A stretch of DNA of 64,000 bases from Saxidomus purpurata (Eukaryota > Mollusca > Bivalvia > Venerida > Veneridae): the NCBI GenBank assembly GCA_022818135.1, contig JAFMSR010000002.1, positions 44,492,699 to 44,556,698 of the forward strand, given 5' to 3'. The notes under the pieces are model-generated. The model did no database searches, was not told the origin of the DNA, and saw only the letters and a program-made list of their open reading frames with translations. This document shows, in pieces, positions 1-13,600 of the stretch (position 1 is its first letter; each line of letters starts with the position of its first letter). Both the position numbers and the translations under genes were made by a program.

Positions 1-568
1 AATAAGGGTAAATTGTAGATAGTTACTATCTTGACTATTTACTGTAAATTTATAAAAATTAGATCTTGCATTGTATCTTCGAATAGCTTTTCAAGAGTTC
101 AGACTTACTCTAGTTTAAAATGAATTTATTTTTCTTATGGTTGAGCATATTTACAGCACAAGTCTTTTGTAGTTTTCTTGAATTTAAGAATTGCAATGTA
201 TTTAAATGCTGCATTCTTGAAATTCTGTTACAATAAAACAGCAATGAATGCATTCACTGGACTAATTTACTTAGTGCTTTGCTGGAATAACATCAATAAA
301 ATCTGTAAAATTTCATATTTTACTAATTATGCATTGTATGTTATGAACATAAAACAGTATAAATTATAATAATAGATTACTGAAATCTCTCTCTAATTTT
401 AAACAGATTTTGTAATGATGGTTCAGATCTTCTGTTTTGAATTAAAGGGGGATAATCAGATTTTGGCCATGTAACAGATTTGTTTGAAACATTTACACTC
501 ATTTATGTTCACTTAGCGCTTAATTCAAGTCAGATTTTCACTGGAGGCTTTTTTAAAATTTGATTTCC
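1..568. other. noncoding, nothing recognised
   Basis: AT-rich sequence with only short chance open frames. No exon-like segment with splice signals, no RNA gene and no clear repeat is seen. Confidence 0.5.
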
Positions 569-788
569 CTATTCTGGTTGCCCAACCAAGATAGAGTTAT
601 TTCATCATAACTACAAATTTGATATACATACTATGCCTAAGGAAAGATATAAATATAAGACCTAGTGTATTATATTTGTAAAATATTTGCATTAACAATT
701 ATATATTTAGATGGAATTCATAAGAAATGCAAGCTTGAAAAATTATTATTACCTCCCTTTACCTATCTTGGTTGCGCAACCAAGATAG
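569..788. repeat. 220-bp segment bounded by two related palindromes
   Basis: Two 26-bp palindromes lie about 190 bp apart. The second (763-788) is perfect, built on CTTGGTTGCGCAACCAAG with further paired flanks. The first (569-594) has the same core with mismatches (CTGGTTGCCCAACCAAG). They could be the ends of a small inverted-repeat element, or a duplicated cruciform-forming motif. Function unknown. Confidence 0.5.
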
Positions 789-2002
789 ATTGGAAATAAA
801 TGAATTTAGAAGCTAAACACAGTTTCAAACTTGCCTTTTGGTTCAGAATGTTAGAATATTTGTATATCTATCCAATGCAAATGTAAAAGTAGAAATTATA
901 TTGAAATAAAAAAGAAGTACTCAACTTTTCAAATTCTTCCATAAAAAGGGGAGTAATTACAAAATTTTATAAAAGTTAATAAAATGTAAATTTCTAATAA
1001 GGATCTAACTCTATGTAATGGGTTTTTAGTCCTTAAATAAATCTCTAACAGAATATACAAAAAGTAAAAATTGTCATCAGATGTTGCTTAAATGTGATTG
1101 ACCACCTTATTGCGGAAAATTGTTAATTGAAAAAAAGGAGCAAATTTGATACAATACTATAGGAACAAACGAGAGACTCCGTTTTAATTCTTAATCAGTG
1201 TTTAGTTTGGAGATTCGATTATGGCTCTGCGAAAGATTGCTTGATGGCCTCTAAGTTTTAATTACAACACTTCAAGCCTACCAATATATGTATTGCCGCC
1301 TAAGTTTGAAAATGACGTAAGTTAATTTTGGCATGAAAACGCTTTTTCTAAATTTCCTATCTAAATACCAATCCACTCATGCTGCGGAAAAAGTGGAACT
1401 TCTGTCCAATTGGATAGCCTTATAAACTACGTGTGCGAAAATGGGAAAATGTGATTATGCTAAAATTTTGTTCTCCAACTTTTTCTCTTTTGACTTTCAT
1501 CTCATTGCTTAACTTCATTTTCATAGTTTCGGATAGTCAAAAGCGTGACTGTTCATCGTTTGCATTATGCATATAACTTCTTATTTTGATAGAAGATTTT
1601 CATTTACATATATATATAAAACTAAAAAATGAAAATGGCAAAACATTTTTTCTTCATGACCAACTTTAAAAAAGAAAAGATGCTAAAATTACAGTATATT
1701 GAGTTAAGCCATTTTCTAATGACAACAACAATATACATATACAGTCGCATTAAAGAACACAATTTTTCCTGGATGAGCAACAAACATCTGCAGACACTTG
1801 AAAACTTCCTAGGGGTCATGATATGATGTTTCCTCTCCCTGAAAGAGAAGGGGAAACAGCAAAATAGATAATTTTGAGGAATACATGATTACAGGAAAAT
1901 TTTAAGGATGGAACAATTTTTAGGAAGAACATTATTTGGAGAATCCTCTTTCAATAATAAATTTGTTATTTGTTTCTGTGACCTGAAAAACACTTATAAT
2001 CA
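789..2002. other. noncoding, nothing recognised
   Basis: AT-rich stretch without a supportable gene. Overlapping 65-codon open frames on both strands near 1622-1826 have no family signature and no flanking splice context. Confidence 0.45.
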
Positions 2003-2222
2003 GGAGGTGCAATAGGGCAGTGGCACTATATGCCTTCAGGATTGCAGGGATCCGGGTTCGATCCCAACCAATGCAGTGCTGGAAGTGTCTGTAGGCAATA
2101 CACGTAATTCCATATTACCTTTCTCTCTCTTCAGTTTAGGTTGATTTTATCTGGAGTGAGTCACCCAAAGTGTTGTCCGAACTTATTTTGCAACGGAGAA
2201 TTATAATATATTTAATAGTATA
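2003..2222 (+). repeat. tRNA-derived SINE
   Basis: A tRNA-like head carries an A-box-like stretch (GCAGTGGCACTATATGCC) and a clear B box (GGGTTCGATCCC). It is followed by a pyrimidine-rich body and a segment reading ATCTGGAGTGAGTCACCC, and ends in AT-rich sequence. A second copy at 2948 shares the body features (CTCTCTCTT and ATCTGGAGTG), which supports a dispersed SINE rather than a tRNA gene. Confidence 0.75.
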
Positions 2223-2947
2223 AAACAACTTTCTAGCTTGCAAAAAACGCTGGAAAAGAAAAGAATAAAGCTGAAGACTTGATATCTCTCCTGTAACATA
2301 ACAGGCTTTTTGCCTTGAAATTCAAACATGGAGCACTCCAACAGTTCTGTTGAGAAGATACGATTGGTTCAAGTATGAAGATACATTCACGAGGCTTCAC
2401 ACATTGAAATTTTCTAGTTTTGTTCAAAGCTTAATTTGAAGGTGCATTTATAAAGTATAGCATTTTTAAGGCATCTTTGTAAATTAAATGTTGAGACACT
2501 TATTCTTCCTTGTTTTTATCTATCCATCATGTTCATATTCAATGCATGCTGTTTTTTGATGTCATGAAATGTTGCTTGCTTCACTGATCTGAATGATTGC
2601 AACAAAATATCTACCAATCAACTGTCTTAGCAAAAAACCTTAAATTACATCTTTCAATACAGTTTCAGGTGTGGTTTAAACATTTAATTAAAATAAACTG
2701 AAACATTACTTGCATTTCACAGTTTCATCTTTTCTTAAAAAGATTTTTACTGCCGGGTATTTTTTTTCTAAAGATGTGAAATGGCAAATTTTCTTGCCTA
2801 AGTTATAGTTCTCTTGACACTATCAAAGCTTTGTGATGGTTTATGTGAGAAAGTGGAGGAAATTGCATGAGAGCCGCCTCCAGCTAACCCCACAGAGAAA
2901 GAATACATTGCTGTCTTTATGTCTATTTCGCAATCTTAATTAAAAAA

Positions 2948-3145
2948 GGTACGTTAGTGCAGTGGTAACGCGCTCGCTTCAGGATCAGAGGGTTCCCATC
3001 AGTGCCCTAGTACAGGTAGTGTCCCTAGACAAGACACAGATAATTAATTGCACATTGCCTCTCTCTTTTACATATTGACTCCATCTGGAGTGTGAGGCTT
3101 GAGATGCTGTAAGAACTGGTCAATAGATAAAGTAGTATAAATTAA
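2948..3145 (+). repeat. tRNA-derived SINE
   Basis: The head resembles a tRNA D arm and A box (GTGCAGTGGTAACGCGCTCG) and has a degenerate B box (GGGTTCCCATC). The body contains ACTCCATCTGGAGTGTGAGG, shared with the SINE at 2003. The 3' end is AT-rich. Confidence 0.7.
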
Positions 3146-3169
3146 TTAAACAACTATAAAAGAAATCCC

Positions 3170-4210
3170 AGAAACATCACCAAGCTTAGCACTTGACACC
3201 CACCAGAATCATAAATATGACCAAAATTTTGCAAATCATGTTCAGACAATTTTCTTCAAATTTATATATTCTCTGAAAGATCATTCTTGGTAGGAAATCT
3301 AGTGTGAAATGAACAATAACTCTTTTATTACCTGGTGGGAACTTAGTAAATAGAAATTAATTCATATCGATTATTATCCGATTTACTTAGAGAAAAATTC
3401 TTTGTCAGAAAATGAAGCAGACAAGAGATACCTAAGACGGTTTTTTTCAGACCTTAATAGGCACATCAAGTGACATGACACATTGATAGGGAATACTGCA
3501 ATGCGTGCAACGGACAACATTAAGTTCTACCCTGCCTATTTATATGCATTGATACAATATCTGTATAAGATTCACGTTAAATTACAATTTGAACATTTAA
3601 GAATAAATTTTGCAAAAAGCTACCTGTGACATTAAAGGAACATTTTAAACGTAAATACACGACATTACCACATTGGTAGGAAGTGCAGTGTGACAATATT
3701 CAATAACTCTACCTGTTCCCCACAAACCTTTCAGAGTTACTCCCCTTTATCAAGGTATTGATTTAAAGAGGGGGTTTTGTCAGAGCTTAAGGTGTCTCCA
3801 AAAGTCATCCCGGAGGTTGCGGGTTGACCCCTCCAAACTTAATACACTGACATACCACATTGGTAGCAAGTACGGTGTTTGCAAGAACCAATGAATCTAC
3901 CTTGCACTAGCTTTCTTAGTCAAATAAAATAAATATTATAACCTAAACTAAAGTAATAGAGGCAGTTATTAAAAAGATTTTGCAGAACCTTATAATCATT
4001 CCTTATTCTTTTTCCATTTCTTCAGTAAACTGATACTGCTGCCATATTTTACCCATAATACTTTGTAAGAACTTCCTCCATGACTGGAAGATGAGAAGAA
4101 ATTACAGATGGACAATGGATGAGAAAACTTTGAAACAAGATACCAGGATTAACCAAGGTAACATGGCTCTCGTTCCATCAAGTGACTGAACTACTTGAAA
4201 GGGACTCATC
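3170..4210. repeat. first copy of a ~1.1 kb imperfect direct duplication
   Basis: Ordered blocks here recur about 1.1 kb downstream in the same order. Examples are the ATATGCATTGATACAATATC block near 3545, the TTTACCCATAATACTTTGTA block near 4047 and the GGAAGATGAGAAGAAATTAC block near 4086. Inside this copy are short SINE-like fragments, including two copies of ACCACATTGGTAG (about 3667 and 3854). Confidence 0.6.
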
Positions 4211-4309
4211 TTTAGAGTTGTAACGAACTGGTCAAAATGCCTAAGGTATAAATTACATTGTAGTGATTATAACTTGTGTTCAAGAAAATCCAAGTAAACA
4301 TAATTTTAA

Positions 4310-5330
4310 TCTAAATTGTTTAGGACTTGATATGTTAGAGCCTACCAGAATAATTGAAAAAAATAAGTACATGTAAATTTTCCTGTTTCCTTTCTGACCT
4401 GTTCAGACAACCTTTCTCAGTAGATTTATATATTTCCAAAAGATGTTCTTACCCATAGGAAACTTATCTATGTAGACTTAGCTAATCGCTGCCGGACTAA
4501 TTTTCCTAATGTGAGCAGACATAAAAATCGAAAAATGACTGTAACATTGAATATTATCCGAAATAAACATAGGGTTATAGAGTTATTTTCTTAGTAAATT
4601 TTCTCTGTAGAGTTTTGAAATAAAAGCAGACAACAGTTGATATTTTTTCAGTCCCAATCCTGTATTATCACTTACTTATTACTGGTGTGACATAAAGTAC
4701 TTGAAACACTATTAGTTAGGGAATATACTGCAATCCACTGAACGGACAAAATTAAGTTATAACACACCATTTATATGCATTGATACAATATGTGTATAAT
4801 GAACATGTGTCATTTTCATGTGAATATTTTTTTCTAGTGAATCCTTAAATTCTTGACACCATACAGCTTGCAATACTTGCTGTGACTATCAGACTGAACC
4901 GTGAACATATCCTTAGAGAACCATAAAAATTTACGTTATTTTACCAAAATTAAAACTTTCCCAGCTGAAGTGAAGTTTAAGGAACTGATTATTCTTGATG
5001 TGCTCAATACGTCCAATGGTTCCCCAAATAGCTGCTTTCAATACTTGAGGCTCCTCACAAAGGTTAAACTTGAATTATGAGTAATGGACGTTAGTTGTTA
5101 ATAAATCATAAGGAAAATGAAGTAAAAAATAACTGTATGTCTTCATTTATGTCAGTAAATAAATACGTCTTCATTTTTACCCGTAATATTTTGTCAGAAG
5201 TCTCAACATCTGGAAGATGAGAAACAATTAGACATGGAAGTGAATCAGATGAGAACTAATGTTTGAAACAAAGTAGTTGCTTATACCAGGATCTAAAGTT
5301 ATGAACAATTAACAAATGGCTGCCCATCTG
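4310..5330. repeat. second copy of a ~1.1 kb imperfect direct duplication
   Basis: Matches 3170-4210 in order, for instance ATATGCATTGATACAATATG near 4775, TTTACCCGTAATATTTTGTC near 5176 and GGAAGATGAGAAACAATTAG near 5212. The copies have diverged by substitutions and indels. No coding potential is seen in either copy. Confidence 0.6.
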
Positions 5331-5631
5331 ACACTAGTAGCAAGTTCGCGTAAACTGCTAACCTGGGATGCCTCAAGGCTGTTCCTTGGAGAGGAAATGT
5401 ACGGATATTAACCATAATATTTGCAAAAATACAGACATGTAGCAAATATACCATGTAGTTTTTAAAGTATTTGAAATAGTGATTGTAACATTAGGTGTTA
5501 AGCAGATGCTATTTTATCATTGTTTGCCTAGACTATATTTTTTGCCTAATTCTATAGGTATAAATCATTTAAGAGACTGTGACACCTTGTTTTATAACAT
5601 GAGATTATTGAGTAATATATAGTGCATTTTT

Positions 5632-6841
5632 AGTTCGACTATTCTGAAGAATAAGGAGGCTATTGTTCTGAGTATTTCGCGCGTCTGGCGTTGGTAAAGT
5701 TTTCATAGTCAAATTCTTGAACACCATCACATGTTTGGCTTGAAAATAAAACTACTGATGTTTACTAGCTAACTGATCTACCGCCTGAGGAAACAATCCA
5801 ACATAACCATCAATTTTTGATTTTTGACAAATTTAAGCCTGGTTCCAAGCTGAGAATTTTTGTTGAAGTTTTTATAAGTCAAATACCTTGATACTATCAT
5901 ATGTATTGTGAAACTCAAAGTAATGTTCACAAAAATTTCCAACACCTGCTGGAAAAACCCCAGAACTCTGTTTTGAAGTTTTTGACACATTTATGCCCCT
6001 TATAACTTGGACTTGTTTAGGTAAAGATTTTCATAAAATCAAAGACTTGAATACTTTACCTGGGTATGTTTGATTATGAAAGTCAAAATATATGTCTTGC
6101 CATCAACTTTCTTACACCAAACAATCCCCATAACTTTGTTTAAATTGTTAGACAGATCTATGCCCTTTAACTTAGATTTCGGAAAAGATCTGATAATTTA
6201 AGGAAGTATCTTGAATACTTTATAGGTATTGACTTAAAATAGTCAAAATATGTTACCATAATAGCTTACCTATGATATGACCCTAGTAACTACTGTTTAA
6301 TTTTTGTTAGATTGTATCCCTCCTGTTAACTTAAATTTTTAGTTTAAGCTTTTTATAAAGTAAAATCTCCTTGAATGCTACCATCCCCATGGACTTGAAA
6401 TAAAACACATATGTTTACTTTCAACATCTACACCAAGTTTTTGATTTTGACATATTTATGCCCCTTTTTACTAGAATTTTGTCACAGTTTTTACCAACTA
6501 TTTGACATACAAATGGCACATTTTTGAAATGTTCCCATAGAATATTATGCAGCTGAGCGGTCATGCTTTTTAATTTTATACATATCCTTTATAATACTTT
6601 GCCAAAATACCAATCAGATACACCAGTGATGTATTTTTCGAAATTATCCCCCATCCTCCCAGTTGGCTAACATAAAGATTAAGGCGTTGCTATTATATGT
6701 TATTTACAAGGCCTTTGAACTAAGTTTCATATCTTTGACCTTAATTCTGTATAGATTAACAACATTACCTGTTCTTAGACAAGTCACACCCCATTTTACT
6801 AACATGGATTATAGTCGTGCTATCATCAGACAGCTCTTGTT
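5632..6841 (+). mobile_element. degenerate copy of the AGCTCGAC-type long nonautonomous element
   Basis: Begins AGTTCGACTATTCTGAAG and ends with ATAGTCGTGCTATCATCAGA then CAGCTCTTGTT. These match, with mutations, the ends of the nested elements at 16903-19292. The interior holds diverged tandem monomers of roughly 170 bp containing GACATATTTATGCCCCTTTT and CTTGAATACTATCA-type motifs. No transposase frame is present, so the element is nonautonomous or a decayed remnant. Confidence 0.7.
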
Positions 6842-6877
6842 AATGAGGCATGCTATATATGAAGACACTTTTTGAAA

Positions 6878-7060
6878 TACAGTCAAACCTGTTTTAAGCA
6901 ACCATACAGGGGAAGCTGAATTTGTAGTCTCTTAAGACAGGTGGTGTTTTAACTCGGGATAAATTGCTATCATCTTAAGTTACAAGGTACATATATAAAG
7001 TGGTTGCATATGTCAGGTTGTTGCTTAACTCAGGTGGTCACAAGGGCATGGTTGACTGTA
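6878..7060. mobile_element. short inverted-repeat element (MITE), 183 bp
   Basis: Starts TACAGTCAAACCTGTTTTAA and ends GGGCATGGTTGACTGTA. The ends form an imperfect inverted repeat (TACAGTCAAACCTG against TACAGTCAACCATG). A related 5' end appears at about 28303. There is no coding capacity. Confidence 0.75.
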
Positions 7061-7577
7061 TAAGCACTTTCAAATGAGTAAAAATAAAAAAGCTACTAGT
7101 GTGTATTGAATATGTAATTATTATATTTGCAAATGCATTGAGGTTATAAGATTTAATTTAAGACAGTAGCCTAAAAAGACCCTATATCCCTTAGTTCAGT
7201 CTACTGATATAAATTTGTACTGCAAATAACCAAGCAGAAATCTCGGAAAATTCGCTGAAACTTAAGCATAAAACTTCATTAAATTGTTGAAAAAGGAGGC
7301 ATTTAATTCAAATTGAAGACACAGCAAAAAAAGCAATGCCTGCTCTAACCTGATGTTCTTGATAAATACAAAATCTCAGAGTTAGTGACATTGCATCGAA
7401 AGCTTGTCGGGACACCCAATCTTGGGTCGTATTTGGACAGATTAATGCCAAATTAATGCAAGACCAAATCAAAATTAAGCAAAATTGTTTTTCTATGTGA
7501 ATAAGTTTCCATGTCTGAGTACAGTGATTTTTTAATGCCTATCATCAAGATATTACTTGTGGGTTTTTTTCTTTCAG

Positions 7578-7659
7578 AGGTTGGAGAAATTCAATCGGAG
7601 AATGAGGGAACTCTTTTCACAGTTTAGTCTATGGGTGACATCATTCAAGGTCATTGAAG
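7578..7659 (+). CDS. TMC: TMC exon: cytosolic pre-TM1 segment
   Basis: Follows the acceptor TTTCTTTCAG and ends at GAAG|GTGAGT in phase 1. It encodes RLEKFNRRMRELFSQF and then SLWVTSFKVIEG, the conserved basic segment and K-IEG turn just before TM1 in TMC proteins. It is the most upstream exon I can support. Confidence 0.88.
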
Positions 7660-10600
7660 GTGAGTTAAAGAATTTGTTGCTTGATTTTTTGCAGAATATT
7701 TTTTAATTTTGTTACAAAAAAATGCCGATCTTTACATAAGTGAATGGAAAAACAATCATGTGATGCGTGTTAAATGTGAATTGATCAGTTACATACTTGG
7801 GATGACAGACATCTGCATGGGAACGTCGGACAGTTCTCCTGAATTCAAATATAAACATCGGCTGGAAAGAGCCAACAAGTTTTATGTCCTGATAATGGTT
7901 TCATGCTGAACTCCTAAAGTGTTTTTTATCGCCAATCCTATTTGTACCATTTCTGTCTGCCATGAGACTGTGCGTGTGTGCAAGAACACGGGACAGTTAG
8001 TGTTGATTAGTTCTATTTATGGAATATATTCACAAATACAGACCTGCTATCTACTATATTGGCTTGATCGAAGTGGGGATTGAGAATTTTCGTAAATCAA
8101 GTTTTTGTTTAACAAACTTACTGATGTATACATGTATTTCGGCTGTGTCAGATGTCAACAATATTTCAGTCATTTCACTTCAGTATATTGTTTCTACAGT
8201 TCCTGTGCACTGGAGAAAAAGTTTCTGCTAGTAACACAGTACATGTACAATGCAGTTTTCCACATTAGAGTACATTGTAGTGTGATTTTATTTTTAAAAG
8301 TTGGAGAAAAGTCGGTGTTGAGTCGGAAATCTTGGTTCGTTTTTATAAATAAGGTGGTGGGAAATTTTACTTTTACCAATAATTTAAATTTGTTAAAATG
8401 TTACTGCTTTTTTCCAGGGAAGTTTGGAACCGCTATAATGAGTTTCTTCAGGTTTATAAGGTGGTTGATGTTTCTAAACCTTTTCCTGATGCTGGTGATG
8501 GTGTGCGTGGTCACCGTACCATACCTTGCCCTCGGGTCCAAGCATTTCAAGGACACTGTTAACTCTAGTTTGTCAGAATACCATGGTCAAGCTGTCAATT
8601 GCAGTGAAAATTATATCGACTATAGTGAGGAACTGTTCAGTCAGGAGTCGACTTTTGAGAAAATCTTGGACTTTCTTCAGGGCACTGTAAGTAGAATAAA
8701 TGCTGATTTTATTTAATAGGTTTTTCTTCCAAACAACCCCTAAGATGTTATGAGAATGGTAACCATCTGAATAGTTTGTGTACATGTTAACGAGATTAAA
8801 ACATGTTGATGAGGCGTATAGTAGTCCCCTATGGCGACAGTGAGATATAGTTACATCTCTTATAAAGATGATATAATGTTTCTTTTGAAAAAAAAGAAAT
8901 TCGCACATTTCGTAATTTGGTCAGATTAAAGAAAATTGGTAGCACATTCTTGCTCAAAATTAGCATTATTGTTTTCTATTATTCAGGGTTGGATGGAACG
9001 TACAGTACTGTTTTATGGAAAATACCACAACAGGACATACGTAGACGCTGGTGGCGAGCCATACACGTATAACATGGGACTGGCCTATATACTGGCTATA
9101 GGTGCCTGCTTTGTTGTGAGCTTTCTACTGATTATCAGAAAGTATGTTTGTGTACGTTCATACGATGAAAGCTCAAAAGAAAAAATATTCTTGTTGGATA
9201 GTTATTTCCTCCATGTTGCTACCTATTAATTTGGTCAGAACACTCGGAAGACGTCATTGAATGTATTGAAATAAGTTACTGTAAATTATGTAATTTTAAC
9301 ATGACAAAAATTTTGCGATAATTATGTGAGCTGACAGACTTATTCACAAATTTTTAATTCAAGAAAGGAGAAATCTGTAAAAGTAGATGAATGTCAAATG
9401 AATCTTTTGTGAGATTTTTAATAAGTGGGAAATTCGCAAACATTAGATCATGGTGAAAATTACACGAACAGTATGAAGCCATTTGTTTCAAATAATTGGG
9501 AAAAAATAAAAGGGTTTAATCTTACCCTACATCCCTAAGAAAACTGATACTGCATTGTACCTACTTCTCACCAAAAACGTCCAGATTTTTTTACAAACGG
9601 CGATAAGATTCCGATTTACATTAATGATTACAGTTCGGCTAAGACAGTGAAGACAACATTTGGAATGGAGACCTCTGTGGCGGCCTATACCAACAGAGTA
9701 TATGCAGGATGGGACTATGCCATAACAAACAAGAAAGCTGCCAAAGTCAAAAGTGCCAATCTTTATACAGAATTTAGGGTAAACATCACCAGTGTTTCAT
9801 TGCAGACTGACGTTACGAGGCTTGGATTGAAATTATTTTGACGGGTTTTTTTTATATCACACTTAATATTCCTTAGAGCACTACTGTCAGGACTAGTTGT
9901 GCACATGTAATGTTAGGTGTATGCATGTCTTTGCCTGTTTAAATGAATATACACACATACAATTATCATATCCTCTCATGTCAAAAGTAAGAACAACTTT
10001 AACAAAATGAAATGAACATTACAATGTCCACAGAGGATTTAGGTTTGATCCCTGGCCAGGCCATAGTGGATATGTCTGAAGGCAAGACACTGGATGTCAG
10101 GTATGCCTCAGTCCACAGAGGATACAGGTTTGATCCCTGGCCAGGCCATAGTAGATGTGTCTGAACGCAACACACTCTATATAAGGTATGCCTCAGTCCA
10201 CCTAACTGTTAGTAGGTACCAGTGAAATTGTCAACACTCACTCTGATTGATAAGCAATAGATTTGATCGTAAATGGCACTTTGAGCGCAATTACTATAGG
10301 TTGGAACAAATCGTTTTGCAATGCTAAAACACATCGTATTAATAGATTAATGTTTAGTTTCAATACCTTTACAGTCGTGCCTAGAGGAAGAGATACAGAA
10401 CCGGCGACGTGAGAGGCGGTCACCCAATGACAAAGCCACCATCTTCTTCATCCGAGTACTTGTCAACTGCTTCGTACTAGCTTTACTTGCGGGCTCACTG
10501 TTCATGGTTTACTACACAACTGACAAGCTTCTTGAGGTAAATGTTGTTTACCGTTCTCCGTAAATAGGAGTTGAAATTTCAAAAATACAATCCCAAAATC

Positions 10601-13600
10601 TTGATCATACTGTCAGTTAAAAGAAACTTCAAATACATTTACACTATTGTAGTTGAATTTTGAGCACTGAGCCATGAATGTACTTTGAGCATATTGTAAA
10701 ACAAAGGTGAAAACCATGACTATGACATTGTTTTGCAATACCAATAAAGTTGCTTCACCCTTTTAGACCTCTTTAAGGTTTTGTATGATGTATATAGAGA
10801 ACATTTAAGGTAAATAATACCACCAAACATGCAGAATCTATGTTTAGAGTTTTGTCTTATTTAACCAAAGTATCACCCCAAAGGTCTTCTTCAGGGTAAA
10901 ACAAAATAATTTACATAATGAAAAAATCTTCTTGTTTTTGTTCGTTACAAATCATAAATGGATCTGTAAAAACCCTTTTACCTGACAGTGTGTTTTTGTT
11001 GTGCATTTTGGCTAATTCAGAATCTTCTTAAATTTACAGTTACAAGAAGAGGAGTTGAATGAGTTTGTTGCCCTGATTGTGCAGTATTTACCTTACCTGA
11101 CCATCACAGTGCTCAACTTCGTCATCCCTAAAGTGTTCCAGAAGATTGTTTTACTAGAAGATTATTCTCAAAACAATACTCTTAGAATAACGCTAGGAAG
11201 GTTAGTATGTTAAATGATGATCGTCTCCTATCGTACTGTATGAGAGATATGTAAACAATCATGTCTTACTGTGTGAGAGATACGTAAACAATTGTCGTAT
11301 TGTGTGAGAGATATGTAAACAGTCATTATCTCCTATTGTACTGTGCAACAGATATGTAAACAATTGTTGTCTCCTATAGTACAGAGAGATATGTAAACAG
11401 TTGTTGTCTCCTATTGTACTGTGCAAGATATATGTAAACAATCATCATCTTCTATCGTTCTATGCATGAGTTACCAAATTTACAGTGAAGTAAATGACAC
11501 CAAATTTAAAGATGTAGAAACTAATTGTAAAAATTACAGCACTGTTTCAAATGGATAATGTTGGTTACAGCAGTTTGATATTGTCCACCAGATAGATAAT
11601 TAAAGAGAGAAAAAAATTAATCACAAACTCAAGGAAGATGGGTTTTAATACCAAACTGATATTGCATCCATGATTTGGTCTGGAAGCTGTACCGCTTTCA
11701 TATACCTAAAGCAGAGACAATACCAGTGGTCTGTGAAAAACAAATGAAACATAAAAATAAAAAAATCAGAAGTGTTTTAGATTTATTTATATTGTGTTAC
11801 AGGTCTATATTGTTGCGCCTGGCCTCTCTGGCAGTGTTGATTGGTTCCCTGTACCGTCTTCTTATAATCAATGCAGACCCAGCAGATGGTTTCTGTGGTA
11901 ACAGACTCTGGGAGCAAACTGTGAAGACTTCAAGGGGCAGTATCAAGGTATTAGAGCGGTCCATTTCTATGCTATCAGGGCTATTGTTACAGTAGTGTTC
12001 CATTCAGCGTTTAATTTCTTTAGACATATATTAATATACCCGTCAAAATTAAGCTTGATTTTTTGCACAGAATGATGTGTGATATATTTAAATATTTCTG
12101 TTTAGAAAAACATGCATAGATGAGTTAGTAAATATATCTTGTGTCAACGCACTTTAAGGTTCACATATTTGTGTCACCTTTCTTACAACTAAGGCTTTCT
12201 AGAGCATTTAACTCTTATAACCAGGGCTTCGATAATTTTTGGTCAACTCAATCGGTCCGGCAGAGTCTCTGACGTTATTGATGTTGCGTATCATGTTACC
12301 CCACCCACTTCGGCAATACGGCGGAAGTTACCCACTTGTTTTTTATGATGTTTTACAGTGATGTCATGCTCAAACTACAAGATTTTACTTGTCAAAATTC
12401 ATTTCCTGTTGAAATTGATCAGTATTTTATCATGTCTGAAGTTGATTTAAGTATATTTCGAAAGAAAAAGCAAGCAACTAATGTCTGCCGAGTTCAGCCA
12501 AATTTATCGAGAAAGTGTTTACAGTTACACCGTGCGACGGGAGGTAATAAAAGCCGGTCTCCAGCTCCAGTCTTTGAAAGTCTCGGAAATGATACGTGTA
12601 ATGATTAGCCATGAAAATATTTTTGCAGAATATTAATTTATTTTTAATACGTGACTTAGGCAGGGAGCCTGCAAAAATATGTACCGGTCAACGATTTACG
12701 AATTACAATCATATTCTGGAAAAAAATAGGTCGACCACATATATTTTTGTCGAATTTAAATGAAGTACATTTACAAATTGTGTTATTTAATTCATTTTCT
12801 AAATCTGAACATCTACTTTCAAAAAATAATCAAAATTATTGATAAAAGTGAACATCTACTTTCAAAGTAATTCAAAGTAATTAAAGACCGATTCTTTATT
12901 TATTAGGGGAGTCCCGAGTTAATGAAACATAACCGTTACAATAACCGACAATGCAATCAAGGATCGGTCTTTTCCAAGTTGATCGGCTAGCTGGCGCTGC
13001 AAACATCAAAGTATATTGCCAGAGGCATTTTGGCTTTGTCCTCTGATTGCTAATTACCGACCGATTAACGAAGTGACAGTCGGATTATCTGACACGTTTA
13101 TTGCTCTTCCTGGTGGCAAAAAACAGACCTGTAGGTGTTGACAGGAGCCTGTGTATTGTGATTTTCAACACATTTTTGACTGAAAATATAAAAATTTTCA
13201 GACCAATTTAGAATAGCTTTACAGTCTTGTGAATCGGTTTTTGAAGTCAAAATTCGGTCCAGAACCGAAAAACCAAAGATTATCGAAGCCCTGCTTATAA
13301 CTGTTAAAAGAATGGACTTGTAATTCAAAATGTAGATAGGCTTCAACAAGGAATTCAGTGCACAAGAAAAATAAGCATTCATTTTTATTATCTCCCATTA
13401 TTTTTGTTTTCATATCTTAAAATGTAATTAAGGGTTTTTGGCTGATAGTTCACATATTATAGAGGACATTTAGAGGAATTTCAAGTACACTTAGAGAACC
13501 ATATTAATAGCTTTCCCCCATTTTGGCTCTGGTCAAATGATGAAAAAAAAACTGGTTTCGTGGAATTACCACGATTCACATTTTTGTGATGTAAACAATG

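Noticed and set aside
11222..11465. CRISPR-like regular repeats
   Set aside because: Units are adjacent imperfect minisatellite monomers without unique spacers, in an animal intron.
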